NCBI GenBank assembly: GCA_001687465.1
Contig: LVLI01000141.1
Span: 1 to 64,000, forward strand
DNA from: Halocafeteria seosinensis
Taxonomy: Eukaryota > Sar > Bigyra > Bicosoecida
Length of the DNA stretch: 64,000 bases
Direction: 5' to 3'
Part shown: positions 1 to 9,683 of the stretch, piece by piece
How the letters are laid out: each line of letters begins with the position of its first letter
Position numbering within the stretch: the first letter of the stretch is position 1
Translations under genes and position numbers: made by a program
Notes under the pieces: generated by a model
Seen by the model: only the letters and a program-made list of their open reading frames with translations
The model's database searches: none
What the model was told of the DNA's origin: nothing

Positions 1-2849
1 GCGCCAAAGCTTACTTCATCTTGATGAGTAACATTAACCTTGTGCTTAATAAGCTGCCGAACAACGTCTGTATGCCCATGAAGAACAGCCAAATGGGCGG
101 CATTAGCTCCCCACTGAAATCACACAGCACGTGGATAGCAGTCACCTCGGTAGCCTAAATGAAAGGAACTTTTTAACAATACAACAGCCAACTTACTGAA
201 ACAAGGGCATTAACATTTGCTCCACTTCGAACCAAACAGTTAACTGTTTGCGTCGATCCCTTCACCACCGCATCGTGAAGTGGGCAGAATGAATCCTGCA
301 TGCAAAATATTCTCATTATGCAAGAAACTCAACATTCCTATCAAAGGTACCCTTACAGCTCGATGTGCATCTAAATTGGCACCGATCTTTGCAAGGTTTT
401 GGATACTCTGACAGTGATCATGTTCAGCTGCCAGGTGCACCGGAGCGCGACCATCCTGCAAACGTAGTTCTAGAAACTCCTTACTCTTCCGTAGTAGAGG
501 CTAGCCATGGATACACCTCTTACGGCTTTAGTTTTGTTCGGATTCGCCCCATAATACCTCAGTACAGGAATTATATCGGCAAACTGGACGTCAACAGCGG
601 TATGCAATGGCGTGTTCCCAAACTGAGACGCCAGCAGTAACACAATTAATAAGTTAAATATACTAAATGCGACTAAGAGAGTAGGCCACTATGGTGAACT
701 CACATTATCCTCTACTCCAGGGTTAGCACCCTTAGCAAGCAGAATATTGGTCGTAGAGATTTGCTTATTTAGCACGGCTATATGCAAAGGCCGTGTTCCT
801 TCCTGCAGTACTCAAAGCAAGTTAAAGAAAAGACATGAAGGGTGGAATTCAAAGATAAAATATACCCCCCTATGTACAAACCTCGTTGGCTATTTCAGTG
901 TCCATCCCCGCCTCTAGGAGATAGGCAAGTATTCGGCTATTTGCGATAGATGCAGCCAAGTGTAGTAAGCTGTCCCCTTTCTGCAATAATAAAAGGAAAA
1001 AAACGATACTTTCGACATAGAATACTTCATATTCCCATGCACTTACTTGGTCCTTCTTCGGGGGAAACAGCGACACTTTAAGTAGACGGGCTACAGCGAG
1101 ATCATTTTCATCCTTCACCGCCTCGACAAGTAGCTCAGAAAACTGCAAATTGTCTCCCGTTGTTGGTTTTCCTTCGCTCAAGCAGTGCAAGCAACTTTCT
1201 TACGTACATCTTGCGTGTACTCGTAAAGATTTCCTGATAAAGCGAGCTCTTTGAAGATATCAGAGTTGTTGCAGTAGGCCGCCGAAATCAACGATCTCCC
1301 GTGCTGTACGAAGACGCACCTCTTCATTCAGGTCTATTCTTACCTACAGTCAAAGAACATACCAAATCTAACATCATTCCAAGTTCGGTCAGATGTCTCG
1401 CATTATCGAGATGACAATTATGTGCTGCCCAATGAAGAGCAACTTCCCCTTCCTGAAGCGCGTGTAATTATGAATGACTAATTGATACCAGCGAATATCT
1501 TAAACGTACCTCCATAGTGGCATTGTCTACCAAGCCATGATCGATATAGATCCTAACACTATAGTTGTAACGACTTGCTTCAACCAATAAACTCTGTTTG
1601 TCATCACCCTGCAAGTGAAGGGATTAAAGTACTACTTGCGCGGCACCACCTCATAGTTTTCAAAGTCTGCGTACTACGCCTCTTTTTGCATCCAATAATG
1701 TCCCACTCAATGTATCCAGGACGTCCCAGCTTTCATATCCAACGGCCACATGAGTCAGTGTTCGCAGCGACTGAAGAAAACCAAGTAGTTGAATCTTCGA
1801 TAAGGATCGCACGGCTTCAGAAGTAAGCCCTTACCTCTCTATCAACTACATGAGGGTGTAAATACTTCAGTACCAGGTTTGTCCGTGGAATATCATTAAG
1901 CTTGGTCAACGATTTCAGCAAATCCTTAAAAAACTCCTGCATATTACCCATGTCCCCAGAACTTAAAAAAGATGCAGAGTCGAAGTTCCCAGGTACTTAG
2001 ACCATTCTTACATCAGAGAAGTGGTGAGGGTACTGCAAAAACGCTGCCAATGTTTCGCTATGCTTCAACATCGTCGCAATGACGATTGGAGAGAACAAAT
2101 GCTGTGTGTCGACGATCCGAATATGGAGCTCACAAACAACGAAGGCATAGAACTTGCGCACGTACATCAACACCGTTCAGTTCTACCTGGTGCTCCAGTA
2201 GTACTCTCGCCTCCTCACTACAATCCAAAAAGGCTGCTGCCTGATACGCTGATAATTCGTCCTGCGAGTTCCAAAACGGATTTGTACTACTCGGAATGCA
2301 CGTTTCTACGTAGGAGTGTGTTGGCGGCTTCATACCATATAGAGATGCTGTGGTAACTTTGGGTCTGATTTTATCAGTTTCCTCAAACCCTCAGTATCTC
2401 TCCGGGCAATGGCTCGAAACAGCTGCGCAGTGGAATCCTTGCGTGTAGCATCTCGTGACCCCTGAATCTGGTCAACCAAGCTCTTTATCCGGGACAACGG
2501 AGGCCATTTCCGTACAAGCTGTGAGTGCCAAAAACAAGCAGTGAAGACACTTGGCCAGTCAATCCAGTACCACCCATTCCAGAGCCTTGGAAAAAGGTAT
2601 TGACCAATTTGTGAAAGTGCGTACTTGTTGTGTATCGGGGTATTTTGTCTCTAGTGCGTATACAGCACTGCTGTACATCTCCAGAGCAGGTGTCCTCTCT
2701 ATCTCCCGAGATGGTACGGGCGGCACCTCCATCGCCTCCTGGACTTGAGAGTTCTGTCTGGTATCTTCATCCTGCGCCCTTCCACCTCGCTGCTGAAGCA
2801 CGAGGAGGGACACCAGCACAACAGGCACTGTCCACTTTCCACACAGCAT
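1..2849 (-). CDS. Signal-peptide ankyrin-repeat protein, one repeat per exon (3' end outside window)
   Basis: Sixteen exons are readable: 2571-2849, 2336-2518, 2166-2261, 2012-2101, 1835-1936, 1678-1770, 1510-1608, 1363-1452, 1208-1303, 1047-1142, 882-980, 704-802, 524-622, 357-455, 197-295 and 15-113. Nearly all junctions are phase 0. The first exon starts with a classic signal peptide (MLCGKWTVPVVLVSLLVL, then GGRAQ). From the third exon on, each exon codes 30-34 residues, that is one ankyrin repeat; the last six exons are exactly 99 nt. The later repeats keep the LH.A core (TPLHTAV, RPLHIAV, LLHLAA), while those coded between 2101 and 1047 are strongly decayed. Ankyrin repeats bind proteins and are normally cytosolic or nuclear, so an ER-targeted array is odd. 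The gene continues past position 1. The end of the first exon (2571 or 2574) is uncertain. No catalytic domain is visible. Confidence 0.82.
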
Positions 2850-3547
2850 AATAGCGAGAAAGATACGAAAACAACAGTAGTTGTCGGTACTGTGTGTAGC
2901 CTAACTATCTAATCCTATCGAAAACGTCCCAATGCGAATCTGGCTAGTAACACTGCAAGGACGGAGTCGACGAAGGCCCGGGTAGCCGCTGGCAAGTTGC
3001 AACTTGCCGGTCAGTTTTGACCACGAAAACTAGCGACGAAGGTCAACGCAAGTGTCAGTTTTGAAATTACCTGCAAGCAAAACCGCTTCTCTACAATGTC
3101 CAAACACAGTCCTCCTACTGATCTTCTTCATACCCTAGCCTAACGCTTCGCTTCTAGTTCCCTGTGTGTTTTTTGTGGGGAGCTGGCAGCTTGTTCGAAC
3201 TAACATGAATTAAGAACTATATGCAAGAATACCCCGGAGTCGTAAATACAAGAACACGTTCGACGATGGTCTGCCATGATTACATTGGATTAAAATCGTA
3301 AACCGTGGAAACACCGATTACCGGCAGACTCCGTGGTTGCTGAAGACGCAAGTTGTTTCGGCAACAGAATGACTTCCTATGTGCTCGTACAATTTCCCAG
3401 AATATTCCGATCTTCTTCTATATTCGCTTTCAACAAGATTGCAATCGAGATCTTTCATACGATCACCTTTGTACAATTGTACAATTGTATACCTAAAGAA
3501 AGCTATCATCAACAGGAGTCTATGACACAATAGCGTTAAGCATGGCA
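2850..3547. other. Intergenic, promoter side of the ankyrin gene
   Basis: No coding signal was recognised. The stretch holds the 5' flank of the ankyrin gene (minus strand) and the 3' flank of the first thioesterase. It contains the palindromes listed separately near 2991-3022, and a doubled ACAATTGTA motif at 3471-3490. The short ORFs at 3318-3548 lie on opposite strands of the same bases and resemble nothing. Confidence 0.5.
2991..3022. promoter_or_regulatory. Palindrome cluster upstream of the secreted ankyrin gene
   Basis: A perfect 18-bp palindrome, GGCAAGTTGCAACTTGCC, occupies 2991-3008. It is followed directly by a second inverted repeat, GGTCA-GTTT-TGACC, at 3009-3022. The first lies 142 bp upstream of the ankyrin ATG. 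A related palindrome with the same AAGTTG/CAACTT arms lies 143 bp upstream of the secreted GH18-like gene at 58269-58287. A binding site for a dimeric transcription factor is inferred, not shown. Confidence 0.35.
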
Positions 3548-4827
3548 TTATCGTTTGCCTTCGTTATCCGGATGGAGGCGCATGAGCCCTTCTTGCACAA
3601 CAGTGACAGCCAGCTTTCCATCTCGTCGAAATAAACGTCCAAAGTTTAATCCGCGACCACCCTTCGCGACGGGAGAATACATTTCGTAGAGCATCCTGGG
3701 TATAGAAACGCGCAATTTATGGAAGAGGCATCCACGTTGGCTTTCACTAACTGCAGACTTACCATTCATCAGACCTAAAGTCTTCATGAAACCACATGCA
3801 ATGATCCAGCGACGTAATGACTTTTACATTAGGACTACTCTTATGAATTCCATGAGGACGCAGTGAAGTACCACAGAGAGACCAATCGGAAGCATACGCT
3901 GCAATACACCGATGCATGTAGGGGTCTTCCCCTATTTCTTGTTTGGAACGAATCCAGAAGAACTGCCGCGGAGGTGTTGGTTTCGGGTCGAGCAAATCAA
4001 CGGGATATAGAGGTCTAATGTCAATTGGAAATGGGCGATTTATTGCTTTCTCAATTCGCGGTCGGTAGTCCTCGGGCAAGCGGGGATCTTCCAGGTATTT
4101 CGTGAGCATCTCTGTTTCGCTTTCCAAGTTTTCGGGATTCGGGGCACTCGGCATTTCATCCTGGTGTACAAGTCTCGTTTCTTCGGGACGATGGAATTGA
4201 ACTTCACACATAAAGATCGCCTGAACAGACTCCATTTTCAAACCATATTCAAAGACTCGTGACCCTACTTTTATCTGTAGACGGAAAACGTACTTCTCCA
4301 TTTTGGATCGCTTTAACAGATCTAGTTTCAAAGCTGCGACCGTTGCGAGTCCGGTCGACTCTGTGTAACATTCCAAACGACGCGAATGCTAAATACTCGG
4401 AAAATCCATACTGTGTGACAACGTCAGAAGTTCTTACGAATACAGTATGGGCCGACTACTGTCACCAGGGAGTAGAAAATATGAATGGAAAGAATGAACC
4501 GACACTTCTTCCGAAACTGTCGTCCGATGGGCTGCTACCATTGCTTGGGCTGCATCAAGGAGGAGGTGAACACCGACACAAATCAAGGCTGTCAGACTTC
4601 AACTCACCGGCGATTTGGCCACCGAACACTCCCCGAGCTCCGCTAGGTCGCCATAGTCGCTCTTGTGGAGCACGGAAGAGGTTATTCTCAATGTATTCTA
4701 GCTCAAGGGGCTCAGCAGCAACAGATGGACTGCGTGCCGATTCCTCAGAAAAGCTACGGTGGGGCAATCGTGCTATGGTTCGGCACAATCTATGCTTGAT
4801 CCCGCCATTTAGAAGTGTGTAAAACAT
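3548..4827 (-). CDS. Acyl-CoA thioesterase II (TesB/ACOT8 family), copy 1
   Basis: Hydrolyses acyl-CoA to fatty acid and CoA, in mitochondria or peroxisomes. It has five exons: 4608-4827 (ends GGQIA), an exon near 4440-4560 ([23 protein letters not shown]), one near 4306-4370 ([10 protein letters not shown]), one from about 4230 to 3782, and the last ending at 3548. Family marks are [13 protein letters not shown] at the start, SDW carrying the catalytic Asp, SLDHCMWFH, and VQEGLMR carrying the catalytic Gln. Its size, about 340 residues, fits the double-hotdog family. The first in-frame ATG is at 4827; the leader is Arg-rich without acid residues, compatible with mitochondrial import. No C-terminal peroxisomal SKL is present (ends EGKR). 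It is a tandem duplicate of the next gene, with the same intron positions. Confidence 0.9.
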
Positions 4828-5230
4828 CACTAATGGAGAGACAGCTTGGAGATCTTCAAATACTGTTTAGTGCTACACGCTACTTAATGTCTCATAATTT
4901 ATTCAATCCAACATGTAGAAAATATCACTCTAACCTTCAAGATCCAGGCATAGTTGTGAAGTTCTCGCAGAACTGTCCCTGACAGACTCTGCGAATTGTA
5001 CCTAGACGGTCACTAAATGCCGACGTTCATAGAAAGTGACCGATGCACCGATACATCAGGATAACAAAGGTTTCTTTCACCAAACTGGTGCTTTTGCAAT
5101 CCATAATCTAAACCATTTGCGGGAAGTCTCTCAGCTGGGAGATACCTCTGCATCTCCGACATGTCCCGGGACATGAGGTAGTGTTGGAAATAAAGGCCAA
5201 TTTTTCGACGCCCATTTAACAGCAGACTCT
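4828..5230. other. Intergenic between the thioesterase duplicates
   Basis: About 400 bp between the stop of copy 2 and the start of copy 1, both on the minus strand. It should hold the copy 1 promoter. No coding or structural signal was recognised. Confidence 0.5.
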
Positions 5231-6583
5231 TCATGCAGCAACTTTCGTCTCACGTTGCAAACGCATGAGACCCTCTTGTACCACCGTGACAGCCAGCTTG
5301 CCGTCTCGTCGAAAGAGCCTTCCGAAGTTGAGACCTCGCCCCGATTTTGCCACAGGAGAATACATCTCGTACAACATCCTGTGATACACTCAAAGAAAAT
5401 ATAACTCTTGTTAGCACCAGTAACTATATGCTTTAGCACTCTGCTTACCATTCATCAGACCTGAATTCTTCGTGGAACCACATGCAGTGGTCCAGAGAGG
5501 TAATAATTTTCACATTAGGGCTGTTCATGTGAATCCCATGAGGGCGCAAAGCGGTACCACACAGAGACCAGTCGGATGCATATGCGGCAACACATCTATG
5601 CATATACGGATCCTCTCCCACGTCTTTCTTCGATTTGATCCAAAACAGCTGCCTCGGTGGTGTAGGCTTTGGGTCTAGCAAGTCTACGGGGTACAAAGGT
5701 CTAATGTCTATCGGAAAGGGGCGGTTGATGGCTTTCTGGATACGCGGACGGTACTCCTCAGGTAAACGCGGGTCCTCCAGATATCTGCTTAAATGATCAG
5801 TTTCACTGAGCAGGCTCTCAGGCTCAGGAGCACTCGGCATTTCATCTTGATGGACCAATTTCGTTTCCTCAGGCCGATGAAACTGAACTTCGCACATGAA
5901 TATAGCCTGCAAAAATCACAAACGCCTTAATCCTTTGCTATCCAGAGTCTATACCCTATAACACGATCAGCGTAAGCCTTACTTCCCCGTTTTGTATTGC
6001 TTTCACTGACCGAGTCTCGAAACTCCGCCCATTTCTTGTGCGATCAACTCTGCATAGAATTGGAAGCTCGTTGGTTCTGATTCTTTACTTCAACAAGGTC
6101 TAACATGTTCTGTAGTAAAAACTAACGAATACAAGATGGGTCGACTGCTATCACCAGGAAGCAAGAAGTAGGAATGGAACGAGTGTACAGCTATCTCCGC
6201 AGATGTCGTCGTCAAATGTGCAGCCACCATGGCTTGAGCTGCAAAAGAAGCCATAGGCACAAACGGTATTATTATGACGTGAATCTCTAAAACGCCCACC
6301 AATTATTGTACGTACCCGCAATTTGTCCTCCAAATACGCCGCGGGCCCCGGCAGGCCTCCACAGCCTCTCTTGGGGTGCTCGGAACAGGTTGTTTTCGAT
6401 GTATTCTAGCGTCAGCGGATCCTCCGGATCCGTGGAAAATAGCCTACCAGGAGAATTCCCTTTCTCCCACCTCTTGGCGGTTTGCTGCATTGGTCCAATT
6501 GATGGAATACATCTTTGGAATCCACGTGACGTGACCGCAGCAGCGCGTGTACCGGCTGCTGCCGTCGATATTAGTGCTCTCAT
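5231..6583 (-). CDS. Acyl-CoA thioesterase II (TesB/ACOT8 family), copy 2
   Basis: Same enzyme and five-exon layout as copy 1. The first exon, 6318-6583, codes an Ala/Arg-rich leader (MRALISTAAAGTRAAAV) followed by [17 protein letters not shown]. The middle exons give [11 protein letters not shown] and [16 protein letters not shown]. The large exon, 5452-5912, carries ASDWSLCG and SLDHCMWFH. The last exon carries [16 protein letters not shown] and VQEGLMR, so the TesB Asp, Ser/Thr and Gln residues are all present. The C-terminus (RETKVAA) has no peroxisomal signal, and the leader looks mitochondrial. The two copies diverge mainly in the leader, the C-terminal tail and the segment after the HRPEET motif, which suggests a fairly old local duplication with possibly different targeting. 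Confidence 0.9.
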
Positions 6584-6908
6584 ACTTCGAGACAGTACTG
6601 ATGGGGGACAAGCAACACTCTCCCCAAGTTTTATATCGGCTGCTGTATCAAGAACTTGTCACATCACACTACTGATAGATAGCTAGCGGGCACCATGTGT
6701 GCGTGAACAATTCCTACTCTGAGTCGGCGCGAAAAGATTGTGGTGTCCCCTTTTTCAAAAAAGCAAAAAGACAAACCGTGGTCAAGCAAAGCAATAATGG
6801 TCGATATCAAGGAACACAAACCCGACGAATTGATATACACAGATCCACCGTGCTCGGATTGGATATAGAGAGAAGGGTGAATCTGTAGCTAGGTATAAAA
6901 CAACAGAA
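6584..6908. other. Divergent promoter region, thioesterase copy 2 / prefoldin
   Basis: About 325 bp shared upstream region between two genes that point away from each other. No coding signal was recognised, and no clear TATA element could be assigned. Confidence 0.5.
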
Positions 6909-7616
6909 TGTCCTCCTCTGCAGCTGCTGCAGGGTCTGCTTCCGGAGGCAATAGCAGTGGAAATGAACCTCCCAAAGATCAAAATGAAGTGATCCAGCAA
7001 TACCGTCAGATGCGCCAAGAAGAGCAAAAGTTGTCAGAAAAAATTGCCGAAATACAAGCAGAAGATAGAGAGCACCAGTAAGTGAAAAATCAAACAGATG
7101 ACAGACACTTTCACGCAAAAGAAGGCACTGTATATTTACTCCCGTTTCCTGTGGTTACCGTTTCCTCCACCCGATTTTACAGGCAAGTTCTCGAAACACT
7201 AAAAGACCTAGAAGGAGAAAGAAGATGCTTTCGCATGGTAGGGGATGTCCTTGTGGAGCAGACTGTGAAGGACGTAGTCCCTGAATTGGAAGGTAACAAG
7301 ACCTCGGTAAGTTCCAGTAAACATGGAAGAACACGATGTCAGTGCTCTCACAGAAAATTAACTCTGATACTTCAGATGAAAGACCTGATCACAAAACTCC
7401 ATGAGCAGCTAAACAAGAAGACAGAGGAACGAGAAAAGTTCCAGGTACGTGCCTATCCCTTGCGACGTCTTAACCCGGAAAGTCGACTTGTGGTTTCTTG
7501 GGCTACAGCAACAATACAACATTCAAGTTCAGCCGCAAGGTACAGCAGCTAGTCGAGCACAGGAGCAGCAGAGCAGCGCCGGGACTGGACAACAAAGCAG
7601 TGGTGTAATGGTTTAG
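6909..7616 (+). CDS. PFDN2: Prefoldin subunit 2
   Basis: Beta-type subunit of the hexameric prefoldin chaperone, which delivers unfolded actin and tubulin to the cytosolic chaperonin CCT. Four exons: 6909-7077, 7183-7306, 7376-7444 and 7509-7616. After a Ser/Gly-rich N-terminus come the first coiled-coil helix (VIQQYRQMRQEEQKLSEKI), the linking beta segment (CFRMVGDVLVEQTVKDVVPE) and the second helix (MKDLITKLHEQLNKKTEERE), then KFQQQYNIQV and a Gln-rich tail. The order and size (about 155 residues) match PFDN2. It is transcribed divergently from thioesterase copy 2. Confidence 0.93.
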
Positions 7617-7815
7617 TGGAAGTCCCAAACTTCTCAAGTGACTAAAGTTTGTAGTTCCACCACAACTAGGCCATCTAAGGAATACACTTCGTTTGTATTA
7701 TCCTACGAAGTACCCGTGCAGTTGCTAACTGGTGAAGTTACGCTTCTCAACATCTGGTCCGTGTGTTAGTATTATAGATAGCAAAAAGGGTCTCCGAAAA
7801 TGATGGCTTTCAAAA

Positions 7816-7888
7816 GCCCTTATAGCTCAGTGGTTAGAGCGCTTCCTTCGTAAGGAAGAAGTCCCAGGTTCGATCCCTGGTGGGGGCA
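7816..7888 (+). tRNA. tRNA-Thr (CGT anticodon)
   Basis: A full cloverleaf of 73 nt. Acceptor GCCCTTA pairs with TGGGGGC using two G-T pairs, the D arm is TAGCTCAGTGGTTAGAG, the anticodon stem CTTCC/GGAAG encloses TTCGTAA with anticodon CGT, and the T arm is CCCAGGTTCGATCCCTGG. There is no intron and no encoded CCA. A run of T about 12 nt downstream fits RNA polymerase III termination. Confidence 0.95.
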
Positions 7889-8026
7889 CAATGAAGCTTT
7901 GTTTTTTTGTCATCCACATGCTTCCCGACCATTTACTTGGATGGCGCTGGAGATGTTTGTTGTACTCGCATAATATAAAAACATTTTAGCGCAAGTTTTC
8001 AGCCGAGCTATTCCCTAGACGTCAAC

Positions 8027-9160
8027 ATGCAGTCCTCTAATCGTTCTTCAAGACTGGTGGCCCACGCCACAGGCGCGATAGCAGCTTCTTATGGAGTATA
8101 CATGGTTCATAGGCACTCATTACCATCGCATTATGAAGTGCCTATTCGCAGGGAGGGGAAATGGTTCTATCAAGCGCCACAGCTCATTGATACAGTGGAT
8201 ACCCTTCATGCATACAACACCTCGTCAACTTCAACACAGCAGGAATCCACGACACAGGATACTGAGGGATGCTTGGTCACGTCAGACTCTCTCAAAGAGC
8301 ACAGAACTTACCAAGAGTTTCCGTTTATCCTGAACGACAAGAAGTTGAACGAAATTACAGACAGTGAAGCAACCGGGCAGAACTCCTTCCCCCGGATGTA
8401 TCTTGCTGGTACCGCCTTGCGATGTATGCTGGGATGGTGCAAGATCCCCCATGCACGTGCATACGCCTATGGACTGTATTTCGATTTGCCCTCCGTTGAG
8501 AATGCATCGGAAGTGAATGATTACGGAAGTGGGGCCGACATTGTTGAACGTGTCCTTGACGCGAAAACGGCGGATGCCAAGACCGGGAATCTATGTATCA
8601 TGCTACGCATGGCAAGAGACATTGACGGTAATCACATTGCTCGAGGCTTTCAGAACAGCGTCGACTACAGAATCAAGCAAGCTCAAAAGGAGTGGGAGAA
8701 AGAACAGGCAGATGAAACGGTTTCAGAAGGGAGTGACGATCCCTCCACATTGTTGAAAATCCGCGCGGGGGAAACGGAAGAGCGAACCCTTCCTCTTGCT
8801 AGTCAAAATCAGCTTCTTTCATACCCTTTCAAAGGAAGACAGTTTCGCGAAGGTGATGTAGTTATATTTTTGTGGGCGAGCGACGGCAACCTGTACACGT
8901 TTTGCCAGGACCATTGGTGTCAGGAATCCTTCAGCTCGCCTGCTCTAGCGCGCGCCCTCTTTGATGTGTATTGCGGGAATAACCCTGTCAGTGAAAGAGG
9001 GAAAAATACATTTGTGTATGATTTGAGTGCCATGGCGCACGAATTCGCAAAACTAGGAGTAGATGCTCCCAGAGGAGGATTGACGCAACGAAAGAAAGAG
9101 GAGTTGGAAACTTCGATCATTCAACGAGTTACGGAACAGCACAATAGCCGCTCAAAGTAA
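8027..9160 (+). CDS. Chalcone-isomerase-fold protein
   Basis: Single-exon gene of 377 residues. From about residue 125 it has the chalcone isomerase-like pattern: LAGTALRCMLGW, YAYGLYFDLP, then LRMARDIDGNHIARGF, and near the end SPALARALFDVYCG followed by PVS. In plants this fold includes true chalcone isomerase, the fatty-acid-binding FAP proteins and CHIL; algae, fungi and other protists carry related proteins of unknown substrate. The N-terminal helix (LVAHATGAIAASYGVYMV) could be a membrane anchor or an organelle leader. An acidic insertion (about residues 220-250) lies between the two halves. A fatty-acid or isoprenoid ligand is more likely than a flavonoid, but this is inference. Confidence 0.75.
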   Translation: MQSSNRSSRLVAHATGAIAASYGVYMVHRHSLPSHYEVPIRREGKWFYQAPQLIDTVDTLHAYNTSSTSTQQESTTQDTEGCLVTSDSLKEHRTYQEFPFILNDKKLNEITDSEATGQNSFPRMYLAGTALRCMLGWCKIPHARAYAYGLYFDLPSVENASEVNDYGSGADIVERVLDAKTADAKTGNLCIMLRMARDIDGNHIARGFQNSVDYRIKQAQKEWEKEQADETVSEGSDDPSTLLKIRAGETEERTLPLASQNQLLSYPFKGRQFREGDVVIFLWASDGNLYTFCQDHWCQESFSSPALARALFDVYCGNNPVSERGKNTFVYDLSAMAHEFAKLGVDAPRGGLTQRKKEELETSIIQRVTEQHNSRSK

Positions 9161-9683
9161 TCTAAATTAATCTGGGGAGAAAGCGAGAAAGATTCGGCAA
9201 CCTCTTCCTAGGAGTCCTGCGGGAACCTAGACCCCAAACCATTGGTAGTGCTGCTGCATTTCTGCAAGAAGGAAACAATAGTCTCACAGTAATTTTACTA
9301 TGCTTTATTCCGTCATCGTTGCGTATGAATGAGTCTACAAACGCGTTGCTGTCTCATGATTTGCAAATGTTTGAGGGCTTTCTTGAACTTCACATCCAGT
9401 GTGAAGTTGCTTCCATTCATGGATGAGGTTGTTGTTCATAGAAAACGAATGCTCCAAGGGGTTGTTTGCGTGTGTATGTTATTGTACAAATTATCAGGTA
9501 TTGTATTGTATTGTCCTTCAATCTCTTGTCGTACTTGCGTTCGGCATTGACTGTACACACATGTTGAAGATTGCAGCGAAGACGCAGAACCTTCTTGTTC
9601 ATTCTACAGCTTCATACGTATGACATAGGCCGTGCTACGGCATCGAAGCAGGTCAATACTTAGTGTTATCGAGTCCACAGAAA
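9161..9683. other. Intergenic
   Basis: About 520 bp between two plus-strand genes. It holds short T-rich and CA/TG-rich stretches near 9470-9520. No gene, RNA or repeat was recognised. Confidence 0.5.

Noticed and set aside
2021-2356. Plus-strand ORF of 111 codons
   Set aside because: It lies across three ankyrin exons read on the other strand and resembles nothing.
4259-4822. Plus-strand ORF of 187 codons
   Set aside because: It is antisense to the spliced thioesterase copy 1, whose exons explain the same bases with family motifs.
7816-7888. Further intact tRNA genes in the window
   Set aside because: I looked for GGTTCGA boxes on both strands and found a complete cloverleaf only here.
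9663-9683. GTG start for the AAA ATPase
   Set aside because: Eukaryotic initiation favours the ATG at 9684 in a strong context; the upstream codons are not needed by any domain.
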